Shown piece by piece: positions 1-7,642 of a stretch of 13,943 nt of DNA. The stretch is taken from contig JBQGCF010000026.1 in assembly GCA_052038315.1 (NCBI GenBank), positions 1-13,943 on the forward strand. Reading direction: 5' to 3'. The stretch comes from Iamia sp052038315. GTDB taxonomy: Bacteria; Actinomycetota; Acidimicrobiia; Acidimicrobiales; Iamiaceae. Numbering within the stretch: position 1 is the first letter of the stretch; every line of letters starts with the position of its first letter. Below the pieces are notes generated by a model, which saw nothing but the letters and a program-made list of their open reading frames with translations, was not told the origin of the DNA and searched no databases. The position numbers were made by a program, and so were the translations under genes.

Positions 1-176
1 CGATGCTCTGGACCCACTACTGGGGCATCTGGCTGACCGCCGCGTCGGGGCTCGGGATCCTCGTGCGGGCGTTCCTCGCCCACCGGGCCGGGGACGGCGC
101 GCGGCGGCGGTCCTCGCTCCTCGTCGCCGGCTCGCTGATAGCCGGGACGCTGCTGTTCCTCCCGTGGGTGCCGACG
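1..176 (+). repeat. Inverted repeat, left arm (fold-back copy of 413-588)
   Basis: Bases 1-176 are the reverse complement of 413-588 (paired positions sum to 589). I find two mismatches, at 100 (paired with 489) and 140 (paired with 449), and the match stops sharply at 177. Read on the plus strand this arm encodes a sense fragment of the glycosyltransferase encoded on the minus strand, with one Glu to Ala change and one Ile codon changed to ATA, a rare codon in DNA this GC-rich. It sits exactly at the window edge, as expected of a fold-back chimera at a contig end; a real inverted duplication is possible but less likely. Confidence 0.93.
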
Positions 177-1147
177 ATGACCAGGCCGAGCCGGCGGACC
201 TCGGGCCGGGTGTGGAGGTCGAGCTCGACCCGCGAGCCGGTGCCGGGGGCGGCGAGCAGGCCCAGGGCGACGAGCAGGGCCATGGCCACGGCCAGCAGGA
301 TCGCCTCGCCGGCGGCGCCACCGCCCAGGTCGAGCAGCGACGTGGCCGCCACCTCGGTCGGGATCGACGGCTCGGCCCACGGCGTGCCGGTGTGGGACGA
401 CTGGTAGAGCAGCGTCGGCACCCACGGGAGGAACAGCAGCGTCCCGGCGATCAGCGAGCCGGCGACGAGGAGCGAGGACCGCCGCCGCTCGCCGTCCCCG
501 GCCCGGTGGGCGAGGAACGCCCGCACGAGGATCCCGAGCCCCGACGCGGCGGTCAGCCAGATGCCCCAGTAGTGGGTCCAGAGCATCGCCCCGGTCAGCA
601 GGGCCAGGGACACGAGCCGCAGCGGCGTGGGCCGGCGCAGGGCTCGATCGGCCACCAGCCACCCGGCCAGCGACAACACCATCAGCAGCTCGTACATGCG
701 GGCCTCGGTGGCGTACCGCAGCACGTACGGGTTGAGCGCCACGAGCAGGGCGGCCGACCACGCCGCCCGGCGCCCGCCGATCCGCCCGGCGGCCACGAAG
801 GCCAGGGGCAGGAGGGCCAGCCCGAGGACGCCCGACAGCAGCCGCACGGCCACGTCGCCCTCGCCGAACAGGTCCTGCCAGACGTGGAGGAGGACGTAGT
901 AGAGCGGCGGGTGGCCGTCGTGCTTCAGGGCCTCGGGGATGTCACCGAGGGGGAGGTTGGCGATGTTCGAGCTGAGGGCCTCGTCGAGCCACAGCGGCGA
1001 GCGCTGGAGGACCCGCAGCACCAGCCCGGCGACGGCGACGGCCGCCAGGCCCAGGAGGTCGAGGGCGCGCCCGGCCCGCCAGGGCAGCGGCGCCACGTCG
1101 ATGGCCGGCCACCGGGCCGGCGTGTCGTCTCCCCCGGCGACCGCCAC
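17..1147 (-). CDS. GT-C (GT39/PMT_2-like) membrane glycosyltransferase, 3' part replaced by fold-back
   Basis: This is an integral-membrane glycosyltransferase of the ArnT/PMT type, which moves a sugar from a polyprenyl-phosphate donor to an acceptor on the outer face of the membrane. The family signature is clear: an acidic pair in the first outer loop (LWLDEALS, Asp55-Glu56) after the first membrane segment (about 30-47), then HDGHPPLYY (76-84), then repeated hydrophobic helices and an ATEARMYELL motif near 147-156. The start is a GTG at 1147 directly abutting the TAG stop of the upstream gene, which implies co-transcription and coupled translation. Only 177-1147 (about 324 residues) is native; residues after about 324 are the antisense of the inverted copy at 1-176 and should not be trusted. 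Family members are usually around 450-600 residues, so the true C-terminus is missing. Sugar and acceptor cannot be told from sequence. Confidence 0.85.
   Translation of the reverse strand: MAVAGGDDTPARWPAIDVAPLPWRAGRALDLLGLAAVAVAGLVLRVLQRSPLWLDEALSSNIANLPLGDIPEALKHDGHPPLYYVLLHVWQDLFGEGDVAVRLLSGVLGLALLPLAFVAAGRIGGRRAAWSAALLVALNPYVLRYATEARMYELLMVLSLAGWLVADRALRRPTPLRLVSLALLTGAMLWTHYWGIWLTAASGLGILVRAFLAHRAGDGERRRSSLLVAGSLIAGTLLFLPWVPTLLYQSSHTGTPWAEPSIPTEVAATSLLDLGGGAAGEAILLAVAMALLVALGLLAAPGTGSRVELDLHTRPEVRRLGLVIVGTHGRNSSVPAISEPATRSEDRRRAPSPARWARNARTRIPSPDAAVSQMPQ
413..588 (-). repeat. Inverted repeat, right (native) arm
   Basis: Partner of bases 1-176, separated from it by 236 bases (177-412). 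This arm lies in uninterrupted reading frame with the rest of the minus-strand glycosyltransferase, so it is the original copy and the left arm is the misplaced one. Confidence 0.93.
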
Positions 1148-3736
1148 CTACGACCCGACCGGGACGGGTTGGCCGGTCGGCCCGCCGGCCGGTGTCGCGT
1201 CGGGGTCGTCGGGCTCGTCGGGGTCGTCCCGCGGGGCGGCGTCCACCGGAGCGGCGTCGGCCGCCCGCATCAGGGTGCGCAGGGCGAGGACGGCGACGCC
1301 GTAGACGCAGAGGGCGATCAGCATCACGACCCGGAAGCCGAAGGTCATCGACAGCAGCGTGGTCAGCACCGAGCCCATCACCGAAGCGAAGCCGTTGACG
1401 GCCCAGCCCCACGCCACGTACTCCCGCGACAGGCGGGGCGTGAGCCGGCCCACCGCACCGAGGCCGAGGGGCATGAACATGCCGAGGCACAGCCCGAGCG
1501 GGGCCATGACGAGGAAGGCGATGACGACCCGCAGGGCCAGGCTCAGCCCGAAGGCGGCGTCGACCAGCTCGGGCAGGCCCAGCTCGTAGAAGGCGGTCAG
1601 CACGGCCAGCGCGCCGAGCAGCCACAGCCCGACCGACCAACCCCGGTGCACCACCCGCTCGCTCAGCAGGGCGCCGACGCCGGTGAAGATCAGGACCGAC
1701 GCCAGGGTGACCGTCAGCGAGTACGTCGGGTACCCGAGGAACAGGGTCAGCCGCTGGATGAGGGTGATCTCGAAGAAGAGGAAGCCCATGCCCAGACAGG
1801 CGAAGTAGAGGGCCGACACCGGCTTGCGGGGCAGCTCGCGCCAGTCCTTCCGGATCGCCAGGAAGGGCAGGATCAGGAAGACCAGGGCGAAGAGGGCGGC
1901 GATGCCGAGCAGCAGCAGGAGCACCCGCTCGCCGATGCCGCTCTCGGGGTCGAGGGTCTGCAGCGGCTGCAGCGACTCGTCCATCTGCCGGACCACCGTC
2001 TGGGGCCGGGCGAAGTTCCAGAAGTACGGCCCGTCGTCGGTGATCGGCGTGACGTCGTAGGCGTAGTCCTCGTACCAGGAGTCGAGCTCGCCGTCGGGGA
2101 GGGTGAGGATCTGGTGGACGGGTGTGCCGTCGGGCTGCTGGCCCGGCACCCAGCGCAGGGTCACACCGCTCTGCAGCCCGTCGTCGGAGGTGGCCGAGGC
2201 CATGAAGTCCACCTGGTTCTGGAACCGCTCGACCTCCTCCGGCGTGAAGGGCGTGGCCTTGACCAGGACCGTCGAGTACACGGTGGCCCCGACGTTGCCG
2301 GCCGGGCTGGTGGCCACCAGGACGTGGGCGCCGGGGTCGTCGACGCCCCGGTCGGCCAGCGCCTTGCGCACGGTGCTGACGTAGCGGGCCGTGCGGTAGG
2401 GCCGCTCCTCGTAGCTGAACTCGCCGAACTGGGTGGCGAGGATGCCGTCGTCGCTCAGCTTGTCGAGCGAGGCGTCGATGGCGTCGGCGGTGTAGAGGTA
2501 GCTCTCGGCCAGCACGAAGGCGCCGGAGCTGGCCGCGTTCGACGCCGCGTAGCTGTCGGGGGCCGGGTACCAGACCAGGTCGAAGCGCTCGTCGCTGCGC
2601 TCGACGAAGGACCGCCCGTCGCCCAGCTCGTAGTTGACGTTGGGCTCGTAGGCGACCCGACCGGAGTACTCGGCGTAGTCCTCCCGCAGCAGCCGGTAGG
2701 TCACCGGGTTGAGCTCGATGGCGTCGATGTGGTCGGCCTTGAAGGCCAGCGAGGTGAGGATCTCGTTGCCGCCGGCGGCGCCGACGATGACCACGTTGCC
2801 GGGCCCGTCCTGGTCCTCGAAGGAGTCGTCGAGCACGGCGAACGGGAGCGAGCGGGCATCGGCGATGTACTTGTCGTCCAGGCTGGCCACGTCGCCGTCC
2901 CAGGCGTGGATCGACGAGCCGATCAGGCCGTCGTGGTACAGCACGACGTTCTGGCGATCGGGGCTGTACTTGCTGTCGACCCGGAAGATGGCGCTCCAGC
3001 TGCCCCGGTCGACGTCGGCCGAGTGGGGCGACTGCTTGCCCCGGTCGGGGATGACGTGGACGGCGTCGATCCCGATCACGCCGACGAGCAGCAGCGCGGC
3101 GACCAGCCCCGACGGGACCAGCTGCCGGGGCGACCGGCCCTCGAGGAAGCGGGCCACCGAGACCCCGGCCAGGACCAGCCCGGCGATCATGATCGCCCGG
3201 GGCGGGCCCATGTACCGGATCATGAAGACGACGGCGGCGCAGGCCAGCCCGGCGCCGAGCAGGTCGGCGAAGTAGAGCCGGCCGATGCCCTGGCTCTCGC
3301 GACCGAAGAAGGTCGAGATGATCACCCCGACCATGGCGAAGGGGGCGAACAGGGCGACGCAGATGACGACCAGCAGGGCCAGGTTCTTGAACGACGTCCC
3401 CGTGCCGTACTGCCAGATGTTCCCGACGGTGATCGGGGTCCAGGCGATCACCATGTAGCCGACCGCCGTCAGCAGGGCCGCCAGCCCGGAGCACCAGCCG
3501 ATGATCGTGGACAGCTTGGCCTCGCGCAGCTTGGGCGACAGGGCCACGGCCACGCCGCCGGCCCCGATGCCCAGGAGGGCCAGGCCGATGATCAGGTACG
3601 TGTAGTAGTAGAAGAACTTGTACGAGAAGATGCGGGTGTAGCTGATCTCCAGGAGCAGCCCCGCCCCGGCGACGAGGAACATGTCGACCAGGTCGTGGCG
3701 GGGGATGGAGCGGCGTTCCGGGGCGTCAACGTCCAT
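1148..3736 (-). CDS. Polytopic membrane protein with embedded spermidine-synthase-like domain
   Basis: The 862-residue protein has three parts. Residues about 15-228 form some seven membrane helices. Residues about 230-600 form a soluble Rossmann domain of the spermidine-synthase/class I methyltransferase type: VVIVGAAGGNE (315-325), an acidic end of strand 2 in AIELNP (339-344), GDGRSF (372-377), and PAPDSY (391-396), where polyamine synthases carry a catalytic Asp. TDDGPYFWNF (566-575) resembles the TDDRPFF motif of membrane spermidine-synthase-like proteins. Residues about 604-821 form further helices that repeat the N-terminal membrane part, followed by an acidic, proline-rich tail (822-862). 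Substrate is unknown; a real polyamine product is unproven. The ATG at 3736 has GGAG eight bases upstream and a TANNNT box 9 bases upstream. It lies between an acyltransferase and a glycosyltransferase on the same strand, which suggests envelope work. Confidence 0.85.
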   Translation of the reverse strand: MDVDAPERRSIPRHDLVDMFLVAGAGLLLEISYTRIFSYKFFYYYTYLIIGLALLGIGAGGVAVALSPKLREAKLSTIIGWCSGLAALLTAVGYMVIAWTPITVGNIWQYGTGTSFKNLALLVVICVALFAPFAMVGVIISTFFGRESQGIGRLYFADLLGAGLACAAVVFMIRYMGPPRAIMIAGLVLAGVSVARFLEGRSPRQLVPSGLVAALLLVGVIGIDAVHVIPDRGKQSPHSADVDRGSWSAIFRVDSKYSPDRQNVVLYHDGLIGSSIHAWDGDVASLDDKYIADARSLPFAVLDDSFEDQDGPGNVVIVGAAGGNEILTSLAFKADHIDAIELNPVTYRLLREDYAEYSGRVAYEPNVNYELGDGRSFVERSDERFDLVWYPAPDSYAASNAASSGAFVLAESYLYTADAIDASLDKLSDDGILATQFGEFSYEERPYRTARYVSTVRKALADRGVDDPGAHVLVATSPAGNVGATVYSTVLVKATPFTPEEVERFQNQVDFMASATSDDGLQSGVTLRWVPGQQPDGTPVHQILTLPDGELDSWYEDYAYDVTPITDDGPYFWNFARPQTVVRQMDESLQPLQTLDPESGIGERVLLLLLGIAALFALVFLILPFLAIRKDWRELPRKPVSALYFACLGMGFLFFEITLIQRLTLFLGYPTYSLTVTLASVLIFTGVGALLSERVVHRGWSVGLWLLGALAVLTAFYELGLPELVDAAFGLSLALRVVIAFLVMAPLGLCLGMFMPLGLGAVGRLTPRLSREYVAWGWAVNGFASVMGSVLTTLLSMTFGFRVVMLIALCVYGVAVLALRTLMRAADAAPVDAAPRDDPDEPDDPDATPAGGPTGQPVPVGS

Positions 3737-3745
3737 GTCGCTCCG

Positions 3746-3751
3746 ACCTTA
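3746..3751 (-). promoter_or_regulatory. Candidate -10 box (TAAGGT) for the 3736 gene
   Basis: TAAGGT, a TANNNT-type -10 element, ends 9 bases before the ATG at 3736 and would give a very short or absent 5' leader. It sits within a 6-base inverted repeat with a one-base centre (CGACCT/AGGTCG, 3744-3756), which could be an operator or chance. No good -35 is visible at normal spacing. Confidence 0.35.
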
Positions 3752-3783
3752 GGTCGCGGGCCCTTCGGCACCCCAGCACCGCC

Positions 3784-3831
3784 GTTCTGATCAGCGAGCG
3801 TTGCGCTGGCGCAACGGTGGCTGATCAGAAC
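3784..3831. terminator. Two-tier perfect inverted repeat over the end of the acyltransferase gene
   Basis: GTTCTGATCAGC (3784-3795) is the exact reverse complement of 3820-3831. Inside it, CGTTGCGC (3799-3806) pairs exactly with 3809-3816 around a two-base centre, leaving three unpaired bases on each side between the two stems. The structure contains 20 base pairs, covers the last 12 codons of the acyltransferase gene and includes its TGA stop. It lies between that gene and the candidate promoter of the next one, so a transcription terminator or mRNA 3'-end stabiliser is plausible. There is no U-tract, so a classical intrinsic terminator is not shown. Confidence 0.55.
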
Positions 3832-5902
3832 CGGACACGGCCGGGGCGACGGGGGTGCGGGCGAAGGGGAGGATGCGGTCGGCGAGCCAGGTCCACACCA
3901 CGGTCTGGGTGCCGTTGCCGTAGTGGCTGCCGTCGGGACGGATCTCGACGCCGTCGATCTGCTCCCGGAACTCGCCGCCGGGGCACAGCAGCTCGCCCAG
4001 GTCGAGGTAGGTCGCCCGCTCCCCCAGGTCCTCGGCGTAGCCCTCGAACACCTCGTTGACCCACGCCACCCGCTCGGGGTCGTTGCGCTCGCTCTCGGAC
4101 CCGCCGAGCCGGGCGTCGCGCTCGCGCATGCAGGGCGCCCCCACCAGGGCGAAGCGGACGTTGGGGGTGACCGCCAGCAGCGCCCCGATCCCGGCGTCGA
4201 GCCCCTCCCGGATCAGCTGCTCCATCTCCGGCGTGCCGCTCTCGACCGTCTCGCCGTCGACGAGGTGGTCGTAGACCTCCCACGCCCCGAACTGGATCAG
4301 CACCACGTCGGGCGGGTGCTCGGCCGAGCGCAGCTGCCAGTAGGCGGTCCAGTCCTCGCACTCCGACGAGGAGGTGTCGATCTGCCCGCCGGGCAGGGCG
4401 AAGCCGGGCACGACGCCGCAGCCGATCAGGGCGGCCGACGTCATCTCGATCGTCTCGGGGACGACGGGCTGGGCGTAGCTGAGCGTCCACGCCACCGAGT
4501 CCCCGGCCACCATCACCTTCACCGGCCGGTCCGCCGGCACCGCCGGGAGCCCGTTGGCCTCCACCGCCTCCCGGATCTCGGCCGGGATGGTGATCGGCGG
4601 CTCCTCGGGCAGCTCGGGCACGCCCCGCTCGGCGGTGGCCAGCTCCGGGGGCAGGCCGGTGACGGTGGCCGTCGAGCCCTCGGGCACCCGCAGCGTCCCG
4701 GCGACGAGCAGCCAGACGGCCAGGCCGGCCAATACCACCGCGGTGGCGGGACGTCCCTGGATCGGCCTGGGCAACCGGAGCCGGAGCCCGGCCACGCCGT
4801 CGCGCCGGACCGGCTGCTCGACCCAGCGGTACGAGGCCACCGTCGCCGCCGTCGCCACGCCCAGGCGCAGGGTGAACAGGGCCGGCTCCTGCCACCAGCC
4901 GGACCCGTCGAGCCCGGTGCGGTCGGGCGTCAGCACCACGTCGACCGGCCAGTGCCAGAGGTAGAGCCCGTACGACACCTTCCCCACCGCCACCAGCGGC
5001 CGCCAGCCCAGGACGCGGGCGAGCGGGCCGACCGGGCCGGGCAGGGCCACGGCGGCGACGACCGCCGCGCTGGCCAGGGCCAGGCCGAGGAAGCCGCCCC
5101 GGTACATCCAGCGCTCGGTCTCCCCGACCAGGGCGAAGGCGGCCACGACCAGCGCCGCCCCGGCCAGGCCGAGCCCGGCGAGCAGCCGCCGGGCCCGGTG
5201 CAACGGCCACTGGGCGGCGACCACGGCCAGCACCGCCCCGACCAGCAGCGAGTGGGCCCGGGCGTCGGTGCCGTAGTAGGCCCGGGACAGCTCGACCGGG
5301 CCCGACGCCAGGTGCGCCATCCACAGCGCCGAGGCCACCGTGGCCACCACCAGGCCGGCGAGGACGAGGCGGATCCGGCGGGCCGAGCGCAGGGCCAGGG
5401 CCAGCACCACCGGGAAGGCGAGGTACCACTGCTCCTCGACCGACAGCGACCAGAGGTGGCGCAGCGGCGAGGGCGTCCCGGCGAAGTACGACTGCTCGGT
5501 GACGATGAACCGCCAGTTGGCGACGTAGCCGAGGGCGGCCAGGCCGTCGCCCCGCACGCTGGCCCGCTGCGAGGCGTCGACCAGGAAGGGGGCGGCCACG
5601 CCGACGGCGGCCAGCAGCACGAGCAGGGCCGGGGCCAGCCGGCGCAGGCGGCGCACCCAGAACTGCTTCAGGTCGATCCCGCCGGTGGCGACCCGCTCGC
5701 GCAGCAGGAGGGTGGTGATCAGGTAGCCGGAGAGGACGAAGAAGACGTCGACGCCGAGGTAGCCGCCGGGGGCCCAGGACACGCCGCCGTGGAAGAGGAC
5801 CACGCCGATGACGGCCACGGCGCGCAGCCCGTCGATGGCCGGCACGTGGGCCATGGCCCGGGACGAGCGGGGCGCCGACTCGGGGTGGGGGTCGCTCGCC
5901 AT
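3791..5902 (-). CDS. Membrane acyltransferase 3 (OafA/YrhL-like) with C-terminal SGNH domain
   Basis: This enzyme probably O-acylates a surface glycan or glycolipid: the membrane part takes an acyl group from inside and the outer SGNH domain passes it to the acceptor. The 703 residues begin with the acyltransferase-3 signature PAIDGLRAVAVIGVVLFH (21-38), then GYLGVDVFFVLSGYLIT (47-63), an Arg-rich loop (84-88), HLWSLSVEEQWY (149-160) and SYGLYLWHWPV (310-320), with about ten membrane helices and a further one near 386-402. The C-terminal domain (about 460-680) has the nucleophile block VAGDSV (465-470; Ser469) and the Asp/His block RPDGSHYGNG (655-664; Asp657, His660). Neither candidate start (5902, or ATG at 5854 giving MAHVPAIDG) has a Shine-Dalgarno; 5902 is favoured by a TAACGT box just upstream. 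The last 12 codons lie in a strong inverted repeat. Confidence 0.9.
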   Translation of the reverse strand: MASDPHPESAPRSSRAMAHVPAIDGLRAVAVIGVVLFHGGVSWAPGGYLGVDVFFVLSGYLITTLLLRERVATGGIDLKQFWVRRLRRLAPALLVLLAAVGVAAPFLVDASQRASVRGDGLAALGYVANWRFIVTEQSYFAGTPSPLRHLWSLSVEEQWYLAFPVVLALALRSARRIRLVLAGLVVATVASALWMAHLASGPVELSRAYYGTDARAHSLLVGAVLAVVAAQWPLHRARRLLAGLGLAGAALVVAAFALVGETERWMYRGGFLGLALASAAVVAAVALPGPVGPLARVLGWRPLVAVGKVSYGLYLWHWPVDVVLTPDRTGLDGSGWWQEPALFTLRLGVATAATVASYRWVEQPVRRDGVAGLRLRLPRPIQGRPATAVVLAGLAVWLLVAGTLRVPEGSTATVTGLPPELATAERGVPELPEEPPITIPAEIREAVEANGLPAVPADRPVKVMVAGDSVAWTLSYAQPVVPETIEMTSAALIGCGVVPGFALPGGQIDTSSSECEDWTAYWQLRSAEHPPDVVLIQFGAWEVYDHLVDGETVESGTPEMEQLIREGLDAGIGALLAVTPNVRFALVGAPCMRERDARLGGSESERNDPERVAWVNEVFEGYAEDLGERATYLDLGELLCPGGEFREQIDGVEIRPDGSHYGNGTQTVVWTWLADRILPFARTPVAPAVSGSDQPPLRQRNAR

Positions 5903-5913
5903 GGCGAAGGAGG

Positions 5914-5919
5914 ACGTTA
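5914..5919 (-). promoter_or_regulatory. Candidate -10 box (TAACGT) for the acyltransferase gene
   Basis: TAACGT fits TANNNT and ends 11 bases before the ATG at 5902, so transcription would begin only a few bases before the start codon. This agrees with the lack of a ribosome binding site. Its expected -35 position overlaps the left arm of the inverted repeat at 5937-5949. Confidence 0.3.
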
Positions 5920-5936
5920 CCGGCCCCCCACCCCAT

Positions 5937-5987
5937 CGTTCTGTGTGCGCGTTCGTGCGGTTGCGGCGTAGATCCGCACACGGAACG
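5937..5987. promoter_or_regulatory. Interrupted inverted repeat in the divergent intergenic region (possible operator)
   Basis: CGTTCTGTGTGCG (5937-5949) and CGCACACGGAACG (5975-5987) are inverted copies matching at 12 of 13 positions, separated by 25 bases. They lie in the 168-base region between the divergent acyltransferase (start 5902) and oxidoreductase (start 6071) genes. The left arm falls where the -35 of the minus-strand promoter should be. A two-site operator or a DNA loop controlling both directions is possible; a non-functional hairpin cannot be excluded. Confidence 0.4.
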
Positions 5988-6017
5988 GCCTACCTGGGTC
6001 CTGGGAGGTCCGGCGAG

Positions 6018-6023
6018 TACCCT
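6018..6023 (+). promoter_or_regulatory. Candidate -10 box (TACCCT) for the 6071 operon
   Basis: TACCCT fits TANNNT and lies 47 bases before the ATG at 6071, which would leave a leader of about 40 bases. The -35 region (5995-6000, TGGGTC) is poor. This is weak evidence, offered because it is the best match in the region on this strand. Confidence 0.2.
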
Positions 6024-6070
6024 CGTCCGACGGCCCCCCGGACCCGTTCGAGAGAGATCCCACAGACCCG

Positions 6071-7642
6071 ATGTCCGACACCCCTTCCGCCCCGGAGACC
6101 GCCCCCGCCGAGCACGAGGTCGTGGTCATCGGGGCCGGGCCGGCCGGCCTGACGGCCGCCTTCCAGCTCCACAAGCACGGCGTCGCCTCCACGATCCTCG
6201 AGGCCGACGACATGGTCGGCGGGATCTCCCGCACCGCCCAGCGCGACGGCTGGCGCTTCGACATCGGCGGCCACCGCTTCTTCACCAAGGTCAAGCAGGT
6301 CGACGACCTCTGGCACGAGATCCTCCCCCAGGAGGAGTTCCTGATGCGGCCCCGCAAGAGCCGCATCTTCTACAAGGGCAAGTACCTCGACTACCCGCTG
6401 CGGGCCTTCAACGCCCTGCGCAACGTCGGCGTCCTGGAGGCCACCGGCTACGTCTTCTCCTACGCCTGGGCCCGCGTCCGCCCGCCCAAGGACCAGACCA
6501 ACTACGAGGGCTGGCTGGTCGCCCGGTTCGGCTGGCGGCTCTACCGGGCCCTGTTCAAGACCTACACCGAGAAGCTCTGGGGCGTGCCGGTCAGCGAGAT
6601 GCCGGCCGACTGGGCCGCCCAGCGGGTCAAGGGCCTGTCGCTCGGCAACGCCATCGTCAACGCCGTCCTCCCCAAGCGGAACCAGAAGGACATCACGTCC
6701 CTCATCGAGGAGTTCCAGTACCCCAAGTACGGGCCCGGCCAGATGTGGGAGGTCTGCCGCGACAAGGTCGTGGCCCAGGGCTCCAAGGTCGTGATGGAGA
6801 CCGCGGTGACCAAGGTGCGCCACGAGGGCGGCCGGGCGGTCAGCGTCACCGCCGAGCACAAGGGCGGCGGCACCACCGAGTACCCCTGCACCGAGGTCAT
6901 CTCCTCGATGCCGATGTCGCACCTGCTGAAGGCCATGGACCCGCCGGTGCCGGCCGAGGTCCAGGCCGCCTGCGACGGGCTCCGCTACCGCGACTACATG
7001 ATCGTCGCCCTGGTCCTGCCCGAGGCGAGCATCGACTTCGACGACAACTGGATCTACATCCACGACCCGAGCGTCCGCACCATGCGGATCCAGAACTTCG
7101 GCTCGTGGTCGCCCTACATGGTGAAGGAGGGGTTCAACACGCTGGGCCTCGAGTACACCGTGTGGGAGGGCGACGACGAGTGGAACATGGCCGACGAGGA
7201 CCTCGTCCAGCGGGCCAAGGAGGAGCTCGAGAAGCTCGGCCTCGCTCACATCTCGGAGATCCGCGAGGGCTACGTCGTCCGCCAGCCCAAGGCGTACCCG
7301 ATCTACGACGACCACTACCGGGCCAACGTCGACGTCCTCCGCGGCTGGCTCACCGAGAACACGCCCAACGTCCACCCCGTGGGCCGCAACGGCATGTTCC
7401 GGTACAACAACCAGGACCACTCCATGTTCACGGCCATGCTGACGGTCGAGAACATCACCACCGGCACCACCCACGACGTGTGGGAGGTCAACGTGGAGGA
7501 GGAGTACCACGAGGAGGCCGGGCCCACCGAGGCCAAGGAGCGGGTGCCCGGCAGCCACGGCACCGGCCGCGACGCCCCCGTGATCAAGCGTGACGTCATC
7601 GAGGCGGCCAAGGCCCAGCGCGGTGGTGGAACCGACACCTGA
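6071..7642 (+). CDS. FAD-dependent oxidoreductase, UDP-galactopyranose-mutase/amine-oxidase-like
   Basis: The 523-residue protein opens with a dinucleotide-binding fold: VVVIGAGPAGL (17-27) for FAD, an acidic strand end near Glu44 (TILEADD), and the GG doublet in MVGGISR (48-54). RFDIGGHRFF (62-71) corresponds to the flavin-contacting GPHIFH-type segment of UDP-galactopyranose mutase, and KTYTEKLWG (163-171) to its YTRKQWG region; the C-terminal RYNNQDHSMFTAM segment closes the flavin site. This places it among UGM-like/amine-oxidase flavoproteins, many of which are annotated only as NAD(P)/FAD-dependent oxidoreductases. A sugar-ring or lipid-linked-glycan reaction is inferred, helped by the glycosyltransferase gene overlapping its 3' end. 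Protoporphyrinogen-oxidase or desaturase-like chemistry is the alternative. No signal peptide or membrane helix is evident. The ATG at 6071 has no strong Shine-Dalgarno. Confidence 0.8.
   Translation: MSDTPSAPETAPAEHEVVVIGAGPAGLTAAFQLHKHGVASTILEADDMVGGISRTAQRDGWRFDIGGHRFFTKVKQVDDLWHEILPQEEFLMRPRKSRIFYKGKYLDYPLRAFNALRNVGVLEATGYVFSYAWARVRPPKDQTNYEGWLVARFGWRLYRALFKTYTEKLWGVPVSEMPADWAAQRVKGLSLGNAIVNAVLPKRNQKDITSLIEEFQYPKYGPGQMWEVCRDKVVAQGSKVVMETAVTKVRHEGGRAVSVTAEHKGGGTTEYPCTEVISSMPMSHLLKAMDPPVPAEVQAACDGLRYRDYMIVALVLPEASIDFDDNWIYIHDPSVRTMRIQNFGSWSPYMVKEGFNTLGLEYTVWEGDDEWNMADEDLVQRAKEELEKLGLAHISEIREGYVVRQPKAYPIYDDHYRANVDVLRGWLTENTPNVHPVGRNGMFRYNNQDHSMFTAMLTVENITTGTTHDVWEVNVEEEYHEEAGPTEAKERVPGSHGTGRDAPVIKRDVIEAAKAQRGGGTDT

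Noticed and set aside
164..3790. A very long plus-strand open frame (over 1,200 codons) opposite the glycosyltransferase and spermidine-synthase-like genes
   Set aside because: It is antisense to well-recognised genes, rich in Gly/Arg/Gln/His/Asp/Pro with no domain, and arises because GC-rich third positions remove stop codons.
3784..3831. Reading the nested palindrome as a phage attachment site or insertion-sequence end
   Set aside because: There is no integrase, transposase, target duplication or composition change nearby.
3923..5971. Long plus-strand open frame opposite the acyltransferase gene
   Set aside because: Low-complexity translation without motifs; the opposite strand carries a complete acyltransferase-SGNH protein.
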